NCBI GenBank assembly: GCA_014706295.1
Contig: JACSVZ010000014.1
Coordinates: 74,289,935 to 74,353,934, forward strand
Length of the DNA stretch: 64,000 nucleotides
Source: Lycocorax pyrrhopterus obiensis
Taxonomy: Eukaryota > Chordata > Aves > Passeriformes > Paradisaeidae
Direction: 5' to 3'
Part shown: positions 39,414 to 52,395 of the stretch, one piece after another
How the letters are laid out: each line of letters begins with the position of its first letter
Numbering within the stretch: position 1 is the stretch's first letter
Translations under genes and position numbers: made by a program
The notes under the pieces: model-generated
Databases searched by the model: none
Told to the model about the DNA's origin: nothing
What the model saw: only the letters and a program-made list of their open reading frames with translations

Positions 39414-40461
39414 TGTACTGGGTTTGCATGGCTGGGTTTCAGTAGCAGGGGGCCTACAAGGGTGGCTTCTGTGAGAAGCTGCCAGAAGCTTCCTTCATGT
39501 CCAGCAGAGCCAATGTCAGCTGGCTCCAAGACAGACCTGCTCTTGGCCAAGTCGGAGCCAATTAGAAATGATGGTAACACCTCTCTGATAACATGTTTAA
39601 GAAGAAAAAAAGTTATTGCTCAGATGTAATTGCAGCCAGAGAAGAGCCGAGTGAGAACGTGTGAGAGGAACAGCTCTGCAGACACCAAGGTCAGTCAGTG
39701 CAGAAGGAGGGGCAGGAGGTGCTCCAGGAGGTGCTCCAGGTGCCAGAGCTGAGGTTCCCCTGCAGCCCATGGTGCAGCCCATGGTGAGGCAGCCGTGCCC
39801 CTGCAGCCCATGGAGGGCCACAGGGGTGCAGAGATGCACCTGCAGCCTGGGGAGGAGACCCATGCTGGAGCAGGTGGATGCCTGAGAGGAGGCTGTGACC
39901 TGATGGGAGACCTGTGCTGGAACAGGCTCCTGGCAGGGACCCGCAGATCCACGGAGAGAGGAGCCCATGATGGAGCAGGCTTCCTGGTAGGACTTGTGAG
40001 CCCATGTGGGACCCACGCTGCAGCAGCCCATCCTTGAAGGACTGCACACCATGGAATAGTGACCCACTGTGCAACAGTTTGTTGCCTGTGGGAGGGACCC
40101 CACATTGGAGCTGGGGAAGGATTCCTCTCCCTGAACAGTGGCAGGAACATCTTGTGATGAACTGATGATAATCCCCATTCCTTGTCTCTCTGTGCTACTG
40201 GGGGGGAGGAGTTAGAGCTGGGAAGGTATTTTTAAAGTCTTATTTTACGTCTCATTATCCTGCTCTGATTTTTTTTTTAATGTTCAATTAATATCTCTAA
40301 TTAGAGCCTGTTTTGCCCATGACAGTATTTGGTGAGTGATCTCTCTGTGTCCTTTTCTCCACTCATGAACCCTCTGTTACATTTTGTCTCCCAGCTGCAG
40401 AGGGGAGTGATAGAGAGGCTTTGGTGGGTGTCTGGCACCCAGCCAGGGTCAACTCATTACA
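39414..40461 (+). mobile_element. Solo LTR of an avian endogenous retrovirus, sense, ~1.05 kb
   Basis: It begins TGTACTGGGTTTGCATGGCT and ends GGGTCAACTCATTACA, giving TG...CA ends. I recognise it as a full-length copy of a long avian LTR family. It includes the early block GGCTTCTGTGAGAAGCTGCC, a central G/C-rich block of short tandem units built around GCAGCCCATGG and GGAGCAGG (39714-40090), and a late T-rich segment followed by TTTGCCCATGACAGTATTTG. No retroviral internal region or partner LTR is present. No clear target-site duplication was found (GTGGAA on the left, CATGGG on the right). It is in the same orientation as EYS transcription. A canonical AATAAA is absent from the T-rich segment. 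Confidence 0.88.
39714..39737 (+). repeat. Tandem duplication, 12 bp x 2, inside LTR
   Basis: AGGAGGTGCTCC is present twice in a row, perfectly. It lies at the start of the modular G/C-rich part of the solo LTR, where related short units (GCAGCCCATGG, CTGGAGCAGG) recur to about 40090. Confidence 0.9.
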
Positions 40462-43400
40462 CATGGGTTCAAAGAGCATCACATATAAATTCATTAGATA
40501 AAAGTTCCTTAAAAGATATTAAATGCAAAGACAAAATCTTTGTCTCATAAAGTCCATGAGCTGCAAATCATTGAAGGCTGGCAGAAAACTTTTCAGAAGC
40601 ATCACTCTGTATTGCCATGTTTCTGTCTTCTGTGGCATCCACTCAGCCCCTGTCATAAAAAGAATCCTGGTTTAGGCTGTGGCTTCACAACTTGTTGTTT
40701 TGACACCAGGGTTTCAGCTCAACTCATATGCAAGTTTCATCTATGTTACAGCTTGGGTGTTTCTAGCCACAAAAATTAATGGGATGGTTATAACAGTCTC
40801 TTCATGTGTTTTCCTGCCCCATATGCAAATTCTAGCTGGAGGGTTCAGCACTTGAGAACAGACTCACTAGCTTGATATTTCTGACCTCAGATCCCTCATA
40901 TCTGGAGTTTTGATATCTCAGATCCCTCCTTCATATTTCTCCATTTGGAAATCCCATTTCTGATGTTTCTCTTAGGAGAGTTTTAATCTATGACCTGCTG
41001 GTTCCCACTGCTCCTAGGAAAACAGAAGGATTTCTTCTCTAATTGAAGAGAAAAAAAGATTAATTTTTTTTCTTGATCCATCAGGACTTTGCTTTTTTGT
41101 CTCCTTGATATATAAACATAAGCAAAGAAGGATCAACATGTTTTGTAATGTTTCCTTATGTAAATATGAGAATCTAATCGAAGACCAGGCAATACATTTC
41201 TGCAGCAGTAGTTTCAGCTTAGTCACCACGCTTTCTGTTCCATGGCAGAGCTGTATGTCATAGTAGCAGATAAATTCATTTATTGCCAGAGAATAAGGAG
41301 GCCACACAGTTCTTAACATATATGAAAGTTCCCATCGATCAAAAAGCAATTATGTCAGCTTGTAAGACTTAGGTGGGTGGGGAAGGTACTAGTCTGTGTT
41401 AATGTAATGATTTTCTCTCTTGTTCCTCTTCTACAGTTTCAAACAAGTCTAACAGAGCCAACATGGTATCCCAGCAAGACCACTACTGTGTGCTCTTAGC
41501 AATGCCAGCATGATTTACAAATTCATTTTATATTTGGATATAATTTTGAAAATGTTCTGCTTATTTCACACAATTTGTTCTTTATAATCATCATGAAACT
41601 ATTTTCAAAACATTTGCTGCTCAGAAACAAAGCAGCATGCACAATATAATGAGGTTTTAAACATTTATTTTTTATTTACATGCTGTGCATAAAAGAAAAA
41701 ACATAAAGTTTTCATTCTTCTGGTCCAAGATATGAAAAGAGATGAAGCTTATTTTTGTGATAATTTATATTTTTAATAATGGTTGCCCACACTTAGTGCT
41801 AGTAGTCACTATCATACATTGCTTTACAGACTCTTTATTTTGGATTTATACCACTGTGTCTGACATAAATAAGCACGGTAGAAAAACAAGCCAAATGGCA
41901 AATTTCAAATTTTATAGGCATGCATTAAACTAAATGTGAATTTAAATCAGTCTAAATAAGACTGCTCACAGTCCGACTCTACAAGACATTAGATAATAAA
42001 GGTAAAGAGCATTTTGCAAAATGACAGATGTAAGTTATTTTGTGCCTTACATCCAAGTTATAAAATGGAAGTGCTATACTAATGACATGAGTTTTTTCTC
42101 TACTTGTTTTTTTAGTTTGTGGGCAGTTATTTGACTTGAGGAAAGTGCATATGAGTATTTTTTTTTTAAATAAATGTTTTCATTCATCTTTTTGTTTTAA
42201 AAATCTGGAAGTAGTAGCTGACAGTCCAAAACTAATTAAAGTGATTTAGCAGATAAATTAGATTAAAGCTGTGTTGGATCATTTACCTGCAGTTCACCCA
42301 TTGTGGTACCTTTTAGTAGGTTTGTTACCAAATGAATGTAAAATCCAGAAAAGCAATTACATTTTCCAATATGAAATCCATCAGCACTGAGACTGTTAGG
42401 GAAAAAATATCTGAGGTGTGACTTCAAGTAAAATATGGTTCAAGGAGGACAAAAGCAGCACTAAAATGCAGAATGTACTTTTTAATAATTAGATATCACA
42501 AGTTGAAAGGGCAGGTGATCCTTATGCTGGGACATGTTCTTCTGAGGATATTTTGATTTCATCACCCTTTCAGTGTGTCTTGAGATCGTGTTTCTTTCAA
42601 AAGAATAGTCAGCACTGCTACTGCTCTAAGCTGCATCTGAGCTATGCTGAATGATAGTTCATTTAAACCTTTTTTTTCCTCTCATACCAAATTTTCTTCT
42701 ATGATTAGAAAAAGAATTAATTTCCTACATGACCATTTATAGCCTAGCAGATATTAGTAAGGCAGATGGGAAATGTGTATTTAGAAGTAGCAGTAAATAT
42801 GATTTCAGTATTGTTTTATTCACAGCTTTCATGTTTACTTTTTCATGTACCAGGGAACCATGATATTGTGCGGCATTAGTGGCAGAGCTGTGACATTTTA
42901 AGGCTGTTTTATGATTGCACATTAGATTGGGAAAAAATTACAGAAAATTGATATTACAGTAGTGCATGTAGTTCTCAAAATGAAACTTAATTCTAGCTCT
43001 GCCAATGACTTAAATAAAATTTCCCATCCTAAAGTACCATGTTCTATTTGAAAGGAATTGTTAGTAATTGTGCTTTGTTATATAAGAGCAGAGCTTGGGC
43101 TCCTCTCTGCCCAGTTCAGGTCCGTAGTTTCTGGAGGTAAAGAATTAAGTGTTACTTGAACTATGCTTGTGAACCAAAAAGTGAATATAGTAAATTCTTG
43201 GTGCAGCCTCTAGCTATTCTTCTTTGGTTGCACCAGTGATGCAGTTAAAATGGTGTGATTTATTTTGTTTTTGCAATGGCTCTGAGAAATATTATCTGCC
43301 TCCTCTATTTCTCCTTTTCAATCCCTCTCATTGCATTTTGCAAGCCTGTCATTATAAAATGACTTTTTAGATTTTTCTGGAGGAAAAGAACAGTTGGTAT

Positions 43401-46400
43401 ACAAAGAGGACTGTCAAGGGATAGATACCTCATTTAATTTAATCTAGAAACTCTTGTTCTGAACTCTGTTGCCTCAGATATCTCAGACATTTTTAGAAAT
43501 TCTTGCGGTTGGCAGTCAATGAAGATTTTGCTGTTTATTTTGAAAGTTTGCTGTTCAGTCTTGGGATTCTAGGCAGATGTATACTTCCCAGCTATTATTT
43601 CCGGTATCCAAGGCTGAGCAAGGAGCTTCACCTTCTTTTCAGAGTTCTTAGTAGTCGGTTTCTGTGAAATGACAGCAATCTGCATTGCAATGCTTTCTAG
43701 AGAGCCTGAAAGGGTTTTTCCTAGAACACTGTCGGGGCTTAAGGAGCCCACAAGGCAGCTCAATCCGATACAGCTGTTCCCTCCCTCCTTCCCAGCGGGA
43801 TGGGGAAGAGAACTGGAAGGTAGAAGTGAGGAACACTGTTTTTGTCACAAGACCAAAATCTAGCACCACACTGCTATGCCTCTATCTCAGCTAAAACCAG
43901 CACAGTCATGCCTTTGAAATTTACTGTGGAACATCTGAGGTGTAAAACTGAAAGAATAACTTTATAGGTAGCAACAACAAGAAAAGTACTGAACTTCATG
44001 AAGTAGCTCTTGACATTCTAATCAACGTGGCAAAACATTGGCCCAGTGAACAATTAATTCTATTCTAGTTTATTAGTTAATTTTAGCTACACGAAAGCAA
44101 ATTTTATCTTTTTATATTTTGATAGTATGCTCCAATATCTTAGGTAATAGAAATAAGTTAGTGTAAAATTGTAGATAAGCTGTTATTTAATGTGTATCAG
44201 CCATAGGTCAGTGATAAATGGAGCAAAGTAGAAAACAGCAATCTGTAAAAGATTGGTTATTTTACTATCAGTACATCAGAACGTAGGTTTATTTTGCTAT
44301 ATGTCAGTTATACTATATTACATAGTTAGACTCAGAAATATTTGAGTTTCAAACCTTTTCTGCTAATAAACTGCTGCTGCAGTGTAGACATCAGTGCTTC
44401 TGAGTAAAAAAATGCTGACCAGCCCTCTTGCATATAACGTGTTTTGTCAGCAACTCCAAGGTCAGAAATAGAAATACTCCAGCTGAGAAGCTGGAGGTGT
44501 TTTTAGCTTTCCATTAGTGAGGGCAGCAGCTCCAATACTTCGGGATTTCTGGTGTCACGTGATCCTGATGAACATCTTGCCTCATGTATTTCTTAGTAGG
44601 CAGCTGACTGCAAGACTGTCAAAGCTAAATCTAAAACTGATATCAAACCTGAGGAGAAGTATTAATCTCTCAGTCTTGAAATGGGTGAGAATAAATGTTC
44701 TGAAACCATGATGGATAGAAGGAAGACAATCAGAAGTGCTTACTTTGAAAAGGAAGGCATTACTTCATTCTTTTGTTTCTTTATTCTAATACATCAAATT
44801 GAAGCCTGAATAGTTTCACAAAATATAATGAAAAGTTAGTATTTGTCCAGCAAGTATGCTCGCCTCTTCAGTCTGAGAAACTGTTTGCATTCTCAGTTTA
44901 CTTTATGAAATATTACTGATTTTCCAGCTTCATGTGTAACAATGAAGTAATATTCCAATGGAATATATAGGTGGATTTATTTTGACTGTAAAGAAATAAA
45001 TACCTAACATTACAATGGAGTTTTTCTTCTGAGTTGTCTATGATTCTATTAGAAAGAGACAGCCCAAGTGTTGCAAAAGAATCAGCAGCTTTGTTTTGAA
45101 ATTATCTTTCAGAATTTGGTGGGAGAATGTCTGATATACAAACATTAAACCTCTAATTTGGATGTAACAAAATTGCATAAAATTATTATTTGTGGCTTGT
45201 CAGGAAAGATGCAGAAATTGGTAGGCATGCAAATGTCAAGCACAATATAAAGTTACTTGTCCTGAGACTCTGGACTGTGGTGTGCCACAGTGTTTTATTC
45301 TACAAAGTATTGATCCAAACCAGAAAAGAAGAGAAACCCTGAATACTGCAGACACACAAGGGAACAGCAGAACACAAAGTCTCAGAACAAGTGGACTCTG
45401 TAGTTTTCAACAGCTTCAATCAGGCAATTGCTCCACTCACCCGTAACCAGAAATTAATTCTTTGATTCCTTGACATGATGTGGATTCTTGATACAATATC
45501 CTAATACAGATCTGTTTTGAACTGCAGTTCCATAGGGTCATATGAAGTGAAGAGTAAGTTTTTACATGATTTATACTTTTAACATATCCATTTGGTTGTG
45601 ATCTAAGCAGTTCATACAAGTGAAACAATTTTTTTGCTGTTGTTTTTTGGGGTTTTTTTTCCTACTCAGACTTGAGACGATTCCATGTGCCTTTTATACC
45701 CATAAGTAAAAAAAACCATTTTTCTGGGCTTTTTCCCCCATATCTTCATTACTTTTCTTTCTCTGGATCACATCTACAGAATGGCTCCAGACTCCAAATT
45801 CCTGGCTCTGATTATAATGCCATTTTTCTTATGCTATTTGATACCAGATTTTAAGCTTGAATTTTAAAATGTCCCATAAAAACAAATGCATTAGTTTGAA
45901 AAAATCTCACTGGATATCCTTGAGAAGATGCTGTTCAGAAAGATGTGCTAATGAAATAATTTGTAATTACGAGCTTCTAGAGCATTTCTGTCTAAATATG
46001 GAAAGTAAATTAATATATTTCATATAAATTCTTATGGTCTGTTCAATTCTCTCTTTAACACTGGAATGTACTGGGTGGATTTATGCCTATATTTCCTATA
46101 TAAACTTTTGGCCTGAAAGTTTTTTTTTAAGACAAGAATGAAAAAAAGGTAGACTATTTTGTCTTCTCCTGGTTGTTGGAAGCAGCATATATAAAAGAGT
46201 GCAGTGTGACAGAGTAATAAATAAAGCAGAATAACATAAAAAACTACAATTAAAAAAAGTTAGTGCTTTCACAATGTGTTCCATGGATAGTTTTTAAGCT
46301 TTGCTGGAGAAATACTTTCTTCGGCTGTGGACAAAAAAAAATTAGGAGTTTGGGTTTTTTTCTTCTAATTTCAATTTGGAACAATAAAAGCAAAATTAGA

Positions 46401-46604
46401 TGGTCACTGAGACCTAATACTTTGAGATTATTACCATCAGAAACTCATCAAGGCTTTTTCAAACTTGAGACAGGTGGTTCTTCAGTCTTGCAGAAAGTCA
46501 TTAGTCTCTGGAAAAAGTAGACCATAATCTGTAAACCCCTGGATGATCTGATGGGTGTCCAGAAGTGTAGGGTTTCCTTCCTCAGACCTGCAGACCACAC
46601 CGTC

Positions 46605-46645
46605 TGAAGATTTCTGGATCCTAAGTAAGGACCCAGAAATCTTCA
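46605..46645. repeat. Inverted repeat / hairpin, 17-bp stem
   Basis: TGAAGATTTCTGGATCC (46605-46621), a 7-nt loop TAAGTAA, then GGACCCAGAAATCTTCA (46629-46645). The outer 13 pairs are perfect and there is a single A-C mismatch before three more pairs. It is too short for a typical microRNA precursor. It could be the remnant of a palindromic element or a local inverted duplication. Confidence 0.9.
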
Positions 46646-48744
46646 AGTAAGTAAGGAGTTTGGAACTCTGACCTAGTGGACAGCACAGACTCCAAATTCT
46701 TCCTGTTCTTTGTTGGGTTATTGGGGAAACAGTTGAACAGCCCAGTGTAGGGCACATTTTAGGATAGGTGTGAGGGATGAAAGCCTAAGAAGTCTGTCTG
46801 AGGACTTTTTAAAAGTCATGTTTTAAATGTAATTGTTATTTCTCATTTTCTTTTGGTAGTTCAGTTGTCCTTCTAGCTGGAAGCACAATTTCCTTCCCAT
46901 TGTGTAAATCCGTATTCAAGTGTCTCTTACCTAAAACATGCTGCTGTCCTACGAGCTAAGATTTGATACTTACCAGCTGCAAAGTGTGCATATTATGATG
47001 GACTTTTTTCTCAGACCATCCACAGACATTTGTACTAATGTGAGGAAGAGTATTTTAGCAATGCAGTTGAAAGGGACATCCATATTTCAAATGCATACTT
47101 TGTTTACTTTGTCCTCATTTCCAAAATATGTATAATTTCCTAAATTCTATAAAAGAATGATTACTTATCTCCCATCCTTTTTATTACCAAGTTGCAGGGA
47201 AGACTGTCCTGATTTAATATTACTTTAAAATCTTAAATTTTAAGTTCACTCTCTGTTCCACAAAGAGTTCAGTGTCAGCTTCAGGGTGCTGAGGCTTTTT
47301 TTTTGTAATTGCTACTCAAGTGTTAAACAGGTCTCATAATGGAAAACTGCTAGAATTACCACTTTTTCCCCCTAAAAATAAAGTGAAAGTCATCCCACTA
47401 CAAGAGAAAATCATTGACATTGATGAAAGAAACAGACAGTTTGAAGATTTATGAGGGAACGCAACACACTATTTAAAAATAGATATTTAATTGAAAATAA
47501 GATACCACAAGATGAATTCCTTAGCTCAACAATTACTAAAACAATAGAAAAAAAATCAAGCAATTTTTTAATAGTGCCTGTCTGTCTTTCATAGTGAAGC
47601 TTGGTATACTTGAGATCTATTTCTCTTTCATACCGTGATTAAGAAATTCTCTTTTACATTGTGTTGAGGAACAAGGATTACTTTAGTCCATGACAAATGT
47701 TTCTGTATTTGTATTGTTGCCTGGAAGAGATTATTTACCTCCTGGGATCCTTTGTAGAAATATCCAGGTACACAAGAAACTGTTTCTTAATTATTGGCAG
47801 ATGCTGGAAAATAACTTGTCATTTGCTTTCCATCATTCGTGTCATTTCAATTAGTGCATTTTCCAAACTATATTCTGGTGCTGTAACTTGAACACCTGGA
47901 CTTGAACTGCTATCAAGCAGAAGTTTTGCTTATCTTGAAATTAATGTGTTTCAAATCTGCAGTAAGCCACAGAGAAAAGGAAATATTTTGTGTGAACAAA
48001 CTTTTCTGTAGGATAAAATTATTTCTTTCACTGATCATCTTGCTATTCATCTAATTTCAACAATCTGTTGGAGTAGATCTACTTACACCAATGCAAAGAG
48101 GGTAATAGCAGTGCTAAAATCTAATTCTGTACAGTTAAACAAAAGGAAGATTTTAGCATGTGGTGAAATAAATAGCCATGTGATATTTTGCAGTAAGTGG
48201 GAAAAGAGTACCAGAAGTGATTTTGAAACAAGATGTTTTAGTCTGGAGTAACCACTTTTCAGGTTCCCAAGTAAAGCTAGAATCAAAGGGCTGTTTTCCT
48301 GCTCTTTCAGACAGAATCCCAAAATATGAAAGAAATCTTTGTCTAAAATTATCCTGCATGGAACATAAACTACTAAGTAACTCCCTGTAGAGACAAAAGT
48401 CAGATCCGCACTGCAAAGAAAAAAATGGCTGCAAGAAGACCTATTCAAGAAGGGTGGCTTTCTTCATAGGCCTTTTATTGCCTTTGGGACTCAATTTAGG
48501 CAGGCATTTTTGGTCAAGTAGCATGGAAAGGGAGAAAAAATGGGCTTGGGAGTGCTGTGTTTACAGCCATACTGTAGGCTTCTTTTGTCTCCAAATGGAG
48601 CTTCCTCTACTGTTCCTTGGGAAAGCAGTCTTCCCCCTCTTTCTTCCTTCCTTCTCAGAAAGGATTTTCACTGACTCAAGGGAGGCAGCAGCTATGGCAA
48701 GGCAGTTAGTGTCTTGCCTACTGCTCAGTCACTTCTGCTTTAAT

Positions 48745-48867
48745 AAAATCATAGAATTATCGAGTGGTTTGGGTTGAAGAGTCCTTTAAAAGTCATCTGG
48801 TTGAACTCCCCCTAAAAAAAAGCAGGGACATCTTTAAGTAGAACAGGCTGCTCAAAGCCCTGTCCAA
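48745..48867 (-). mobile_element. CR1 LINE 3' end, antisense, short
   Basis: The plus strand reads AAATCATAGAATTATCGAG, then GGTTTGGGTTGAAGAGTCC and, further right, CAGGCTGCTCAAAGCCCTGT. This is the complement of the CR1 3' UTR and the adjacent coding end. It is only about 120 bp long and diverged, with an A-run replacing the usual CCCCCTGCCATGG section. Confidence 0.82.
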
Positions 48868-50524
48868 AAATCCATGCCAGAGTTTGCACAAACAAGGCAA
48901 TGTACAGGAATACTGAACAATTGCTTTCTTTGTTCCACCTACACCCACAGTAAGGGCTTGCTAACACTGTCACACCAAATCACTGGAAGAACAGCAAGCA
49001 GATGAACTGAAAGCTCTAATACTGAACATCCATCTCATCTGGCACTTCTACCAGTTATGTTTTGGAAGTGGGAGAGTGAGGGTACTACAGTTAAAGACTA
49101 TAGCCAAAATAAAACCTAAGATGTCAGAGAGTATTGCAACTTGGCTGGAATAAGGCTGCTAAAAAATTAAGAATTGTGCAAGTTTACGCCTTTTCAATTG
49201 GCCACCTCATTAGTTTAATTCAGATATGTTTCCTTACTTGATTGTAATATTCTTTTTCAATTTCATGTGGCTGAACTAGTTTGTGTGCCTCCAACGCTGA
49301 GCTCAATTAAAATACTTTGAAATTATTGATGTTGGGATTAAGCAAACATGAATATTTGCAAATGAACATGCTTCCCACAAATGTTGCTGTCTTGTAATCA
49401 CCAAGAAAACAACCAAAGTTACTACAATTTAGATTTGTTATTATTGTTTTGTTATTGTTAAATATTAACAGAGTAATTATATTAAAAATCAATTGGAATA
49501 TTTTGAATTGAAATACTTTTCTAAGACCAACATTACATACGGTCTAGTGTAAATGTTTAAAGTGATCATTATACGTAAGTGGTATTTCTAGCTTTATAAT
49601 TGCTAACTAATGTTACAGTGGTAAATGTTAGGAAATAAATTAAAGGAATAGGTAAGATGTCTACAAAAATACTTCTCCATTTTATATTTTTGCAATTTAG
49701 GCTAAAAATAAATAAATTGCATTAGCAAAACAGAAGGCAGAAAACTTCTGTCTTTTGAATCCTCAAAGGAAAGGGCAAGCAGTGAAATATCTGGTTTTCA
49801 AATTCATGCTCTGATACTAACTTAATTTGTTAATAATTTTGTCCTTTAAATATTCTTCTCTGTTTGTTATTTGTTGATTTTTTTCCATCAAGCCCTTGAG
49901 TTAGCTACATGATTCCCAAGAGAAACTATAGCAAGATGTTAATATAATTACGAGATGGAGAAGAAATTGCTTTCATATTCCTATTTTGTTTGCACCCTGA
50001 ACCTGTGTAAACAAGTTCCGATTAGAACTCAGATTAGATTTACACAATTCTGTAAATTATGTACCTATATAGCTAAATAATAACAGGAAATTCTAATCAA
50101 AATTTCATCAAAATCTCCCAGAAAAGTAATAAAAATCTGTTGCATACACAATGTAGCAATACATAAGCTGTGTTATTTGTATGAGCACATTAAATTTAGT
50201 GTTCTTAAAACTGCAGCTTGCATTTCACTTTTAATATTGATCACTTAATATCTGGTGCCAACCATATGACAAATTAGTCTGCAGCGTTATCCAGATGGAA
50301 GATTCTTCTTCAACTGACTAAATATGGCACTCACTGAAAAAATCTGAATGTTTTTCCAAATTAAACTTTTATCACCGACTACTCTTCAAGTATTTCTAAG
50401 ATCCTTTGGGATAGGAATGTTTGTTTATGCGTTCAAGCACCATTGCAGAGAATAAAATTAAACTTAGATGGCAGAGATAAAATTAAAGTAACTGAAAACA
50501 CATTGATACCCCATAAAACAAAGC

Positions 50525-50540
50525 AAAAAAAAAAAAAAAA
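50525..50540 (+). repeat. Poly-A tract (16)
   Basis: A run of 16 A in AT-rich intron. No retrotransposed sequence is recognisable directly upstream. Confidence 0.9.
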
Positions 50541-52299
50541 GCCTTGGAATTTTGATAAACGTAAGAATTATAACATACAAATAAAATATGTACACATTTA
50601 GCTGAGGCTCACTGCAAACCAATAGAAAATTAAGTTATTTGACCCATTCATTTGTGGAACCAAACAATTCTCATTACAATGAGTAATAAATAATCTCTAG
50701 TACATCAAGATTTTATGAAAAGTATCAGTTTTCAAGCATATTATGACGGGTGCCTCTTTTCTCACTGAAAACCAATACTTTATTTCATTTGCTTCTTTTA
50801 CCAGTTCATTAGATGTGAATCAAAACTGTGAAAGCTCATGTTCAAGTAGGTCTTCTGTGATATTTTACAGAACAAATATATTAATGAGGGAACTTCAAAA
50901 GATTTTTACAAGTCTTGCTTCATTAAATTTTGCCATAATATGTGTCACAGCGACCTTCAAAGCAACCAGCATTTCAGCATCAAATATAGTAGTGCAATAT
51001 GACAACTCCAGTTTAAATTATGGTTTCATATTAAAAGTCTGTCTTAGATTTTCTCCTGTAATTGGGAAAGATAGAAATACATAAATTAAGATATAAAGGA
51101 CATTCATTTCCCTCCTAGACGGGGTGCTTTTTAAAAATAGATAAAACTCTGGTGTTTTTGCAGGAAGATCACATTTCCTGTCAAATATGTTGAGCTTGAA
51201 AAAATATTAGATAATAGCTTCCCAATTTCCTCTATGTCAAATTCAGGAAAAGAGAAGCACTTATGCATCATTTTGAATGCAGGTGGTAAAATACATCTGA
51301 TGAGGTACAAGTATCAATTAGGAACATTCTTTCCGCTTCAAAATCCAATGCACTTAGGAGAAAAGTAATAAATTTTGGAGATGAAACTAATCAAACAGAA
51401 AAATACAAATCACTGTATTGTTTTCAAAACTATCAAAAAACAGGCAGTAAGAGGCTAATTCTGTTTGTGGATTTGGGCTAACAATAAGTAGATTGTTTGG
51501 GATTTTTTTCAACACACAGCATCTTTGCTATTTTTTGTCTTTCTGTTGAGGTGTCATTTCTATTTTCACAAAATCTTGAGGTGAATATGAATGAATAATT
51601 TTCCTTTTTCCTTTTTCTTGTCAGACTGTTGTACTTGCTGACACATCTGGACTTTAAGTGTCTATGCAGTATCCAGAAAAAGTTACGGAACTTAATAACT
51701 ACACAGCACGTCTCATCTGGACAGTTTAGGATGTTTCTTGCCCATTTACTGAATAAGCTTCTTCTTATTTTGACACAGGTTATTTTCATCCTTTCACACA
51801 GACACAAGAATTGACTAAATTCTCATCTACTATAAATGAATGCAGTTATAACTCTGCTGATGTACAAAAACTGAGGGTCTAGGCAAAAAAATTTTGAAAG
51901 TGATTCTCCCTAAAATTTGAGATTGCAAGAGGAAATTTGAGAGCTACAAAATAGGAATATGAAAATATTTTTTTCTTCTTTTTGTGGCTCTCTTTTTCAC
52001 AAAGCATATTAGCATCCAACTGTTTTACTATGATCTTGTTTTGTCAGACATGCAGCTAACTCTTCAACTTCTTTGTATTTAAGGAATGCTAAAATTATCA
52101 ACAATTTTTTTCCTGAAATAAATCTAATAACATATTTACATTGGGTTGATCTGCTTATTGAAATACAGCTGTCAAAAGAGGAGGGTAACTCTAGGCACTA
52201 GGTGATGACGATTGCTATATGCTTCAGATATCTACAAAATTATTAATTTCCTTTATGTTAAATGGTCTGCATCTCTCTCAGCTTCTGTCATGCAATCTT

Positions 52300-52395
52300 A
52301 GTCGTGGTACACAGAACAGAACGAGTCACACAAAAATCCCGAGTCAGATCAGGCCAGGAGGACATTGAGCTCAATATCCTGTCTCAGAGGAAAAA
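52300..52395 (+). mobile_element. Possible ancient interspersed-repeat fragment
   Basis: GTCAGATCAGGCCAGGAGGA followed by CATTGAGCTCAATATCCTGT resembles the conserved 'GGTCAGACCA..GTCCATC.AGCCCAGTATCCTGTCT' block that I associate with old amniote repeats. The similarity is only about 50 bp and is judged by eye. Confidence 0.3.

Noticed and set aside
39597..40178. A 193-codon minus-strand frame and several overlapping 127-151-codon frames in all phases
   Set aside because: They lie inside the G/C-rich, modular, stop-poor part of the solo LTR. Open frames in several overlapping phases come from base composition and short tandem units, not from a gene.
45034..45058. TCTATGATTCTATT resembling a CR1 3' tail
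   Set aside because: Only about 14 matching bases, without the adjacent CCTTCCAACCC block; too short to call.
46605..46645. Hairpin considered as a microRNA precursor
   Set aside because: The total length of 41 nt and 7-nt loop are too short for a canonical animal precursor, and pairing does not extend past the stem.
48083..48448. Overlapping minus-strand frames of 121 and 93 codons with hydrophobic stretches
   Set aside because: Two phases open over the same bases with no conserved motif; consistent with T-rich intron sequence read antisense.
50743..51084. A 113-codon plus-strand frame
   Set aside because: No recognisable domain, AT-rich codons, no splice-site context fitting EYS, and a length expected by chance in 64 kb.
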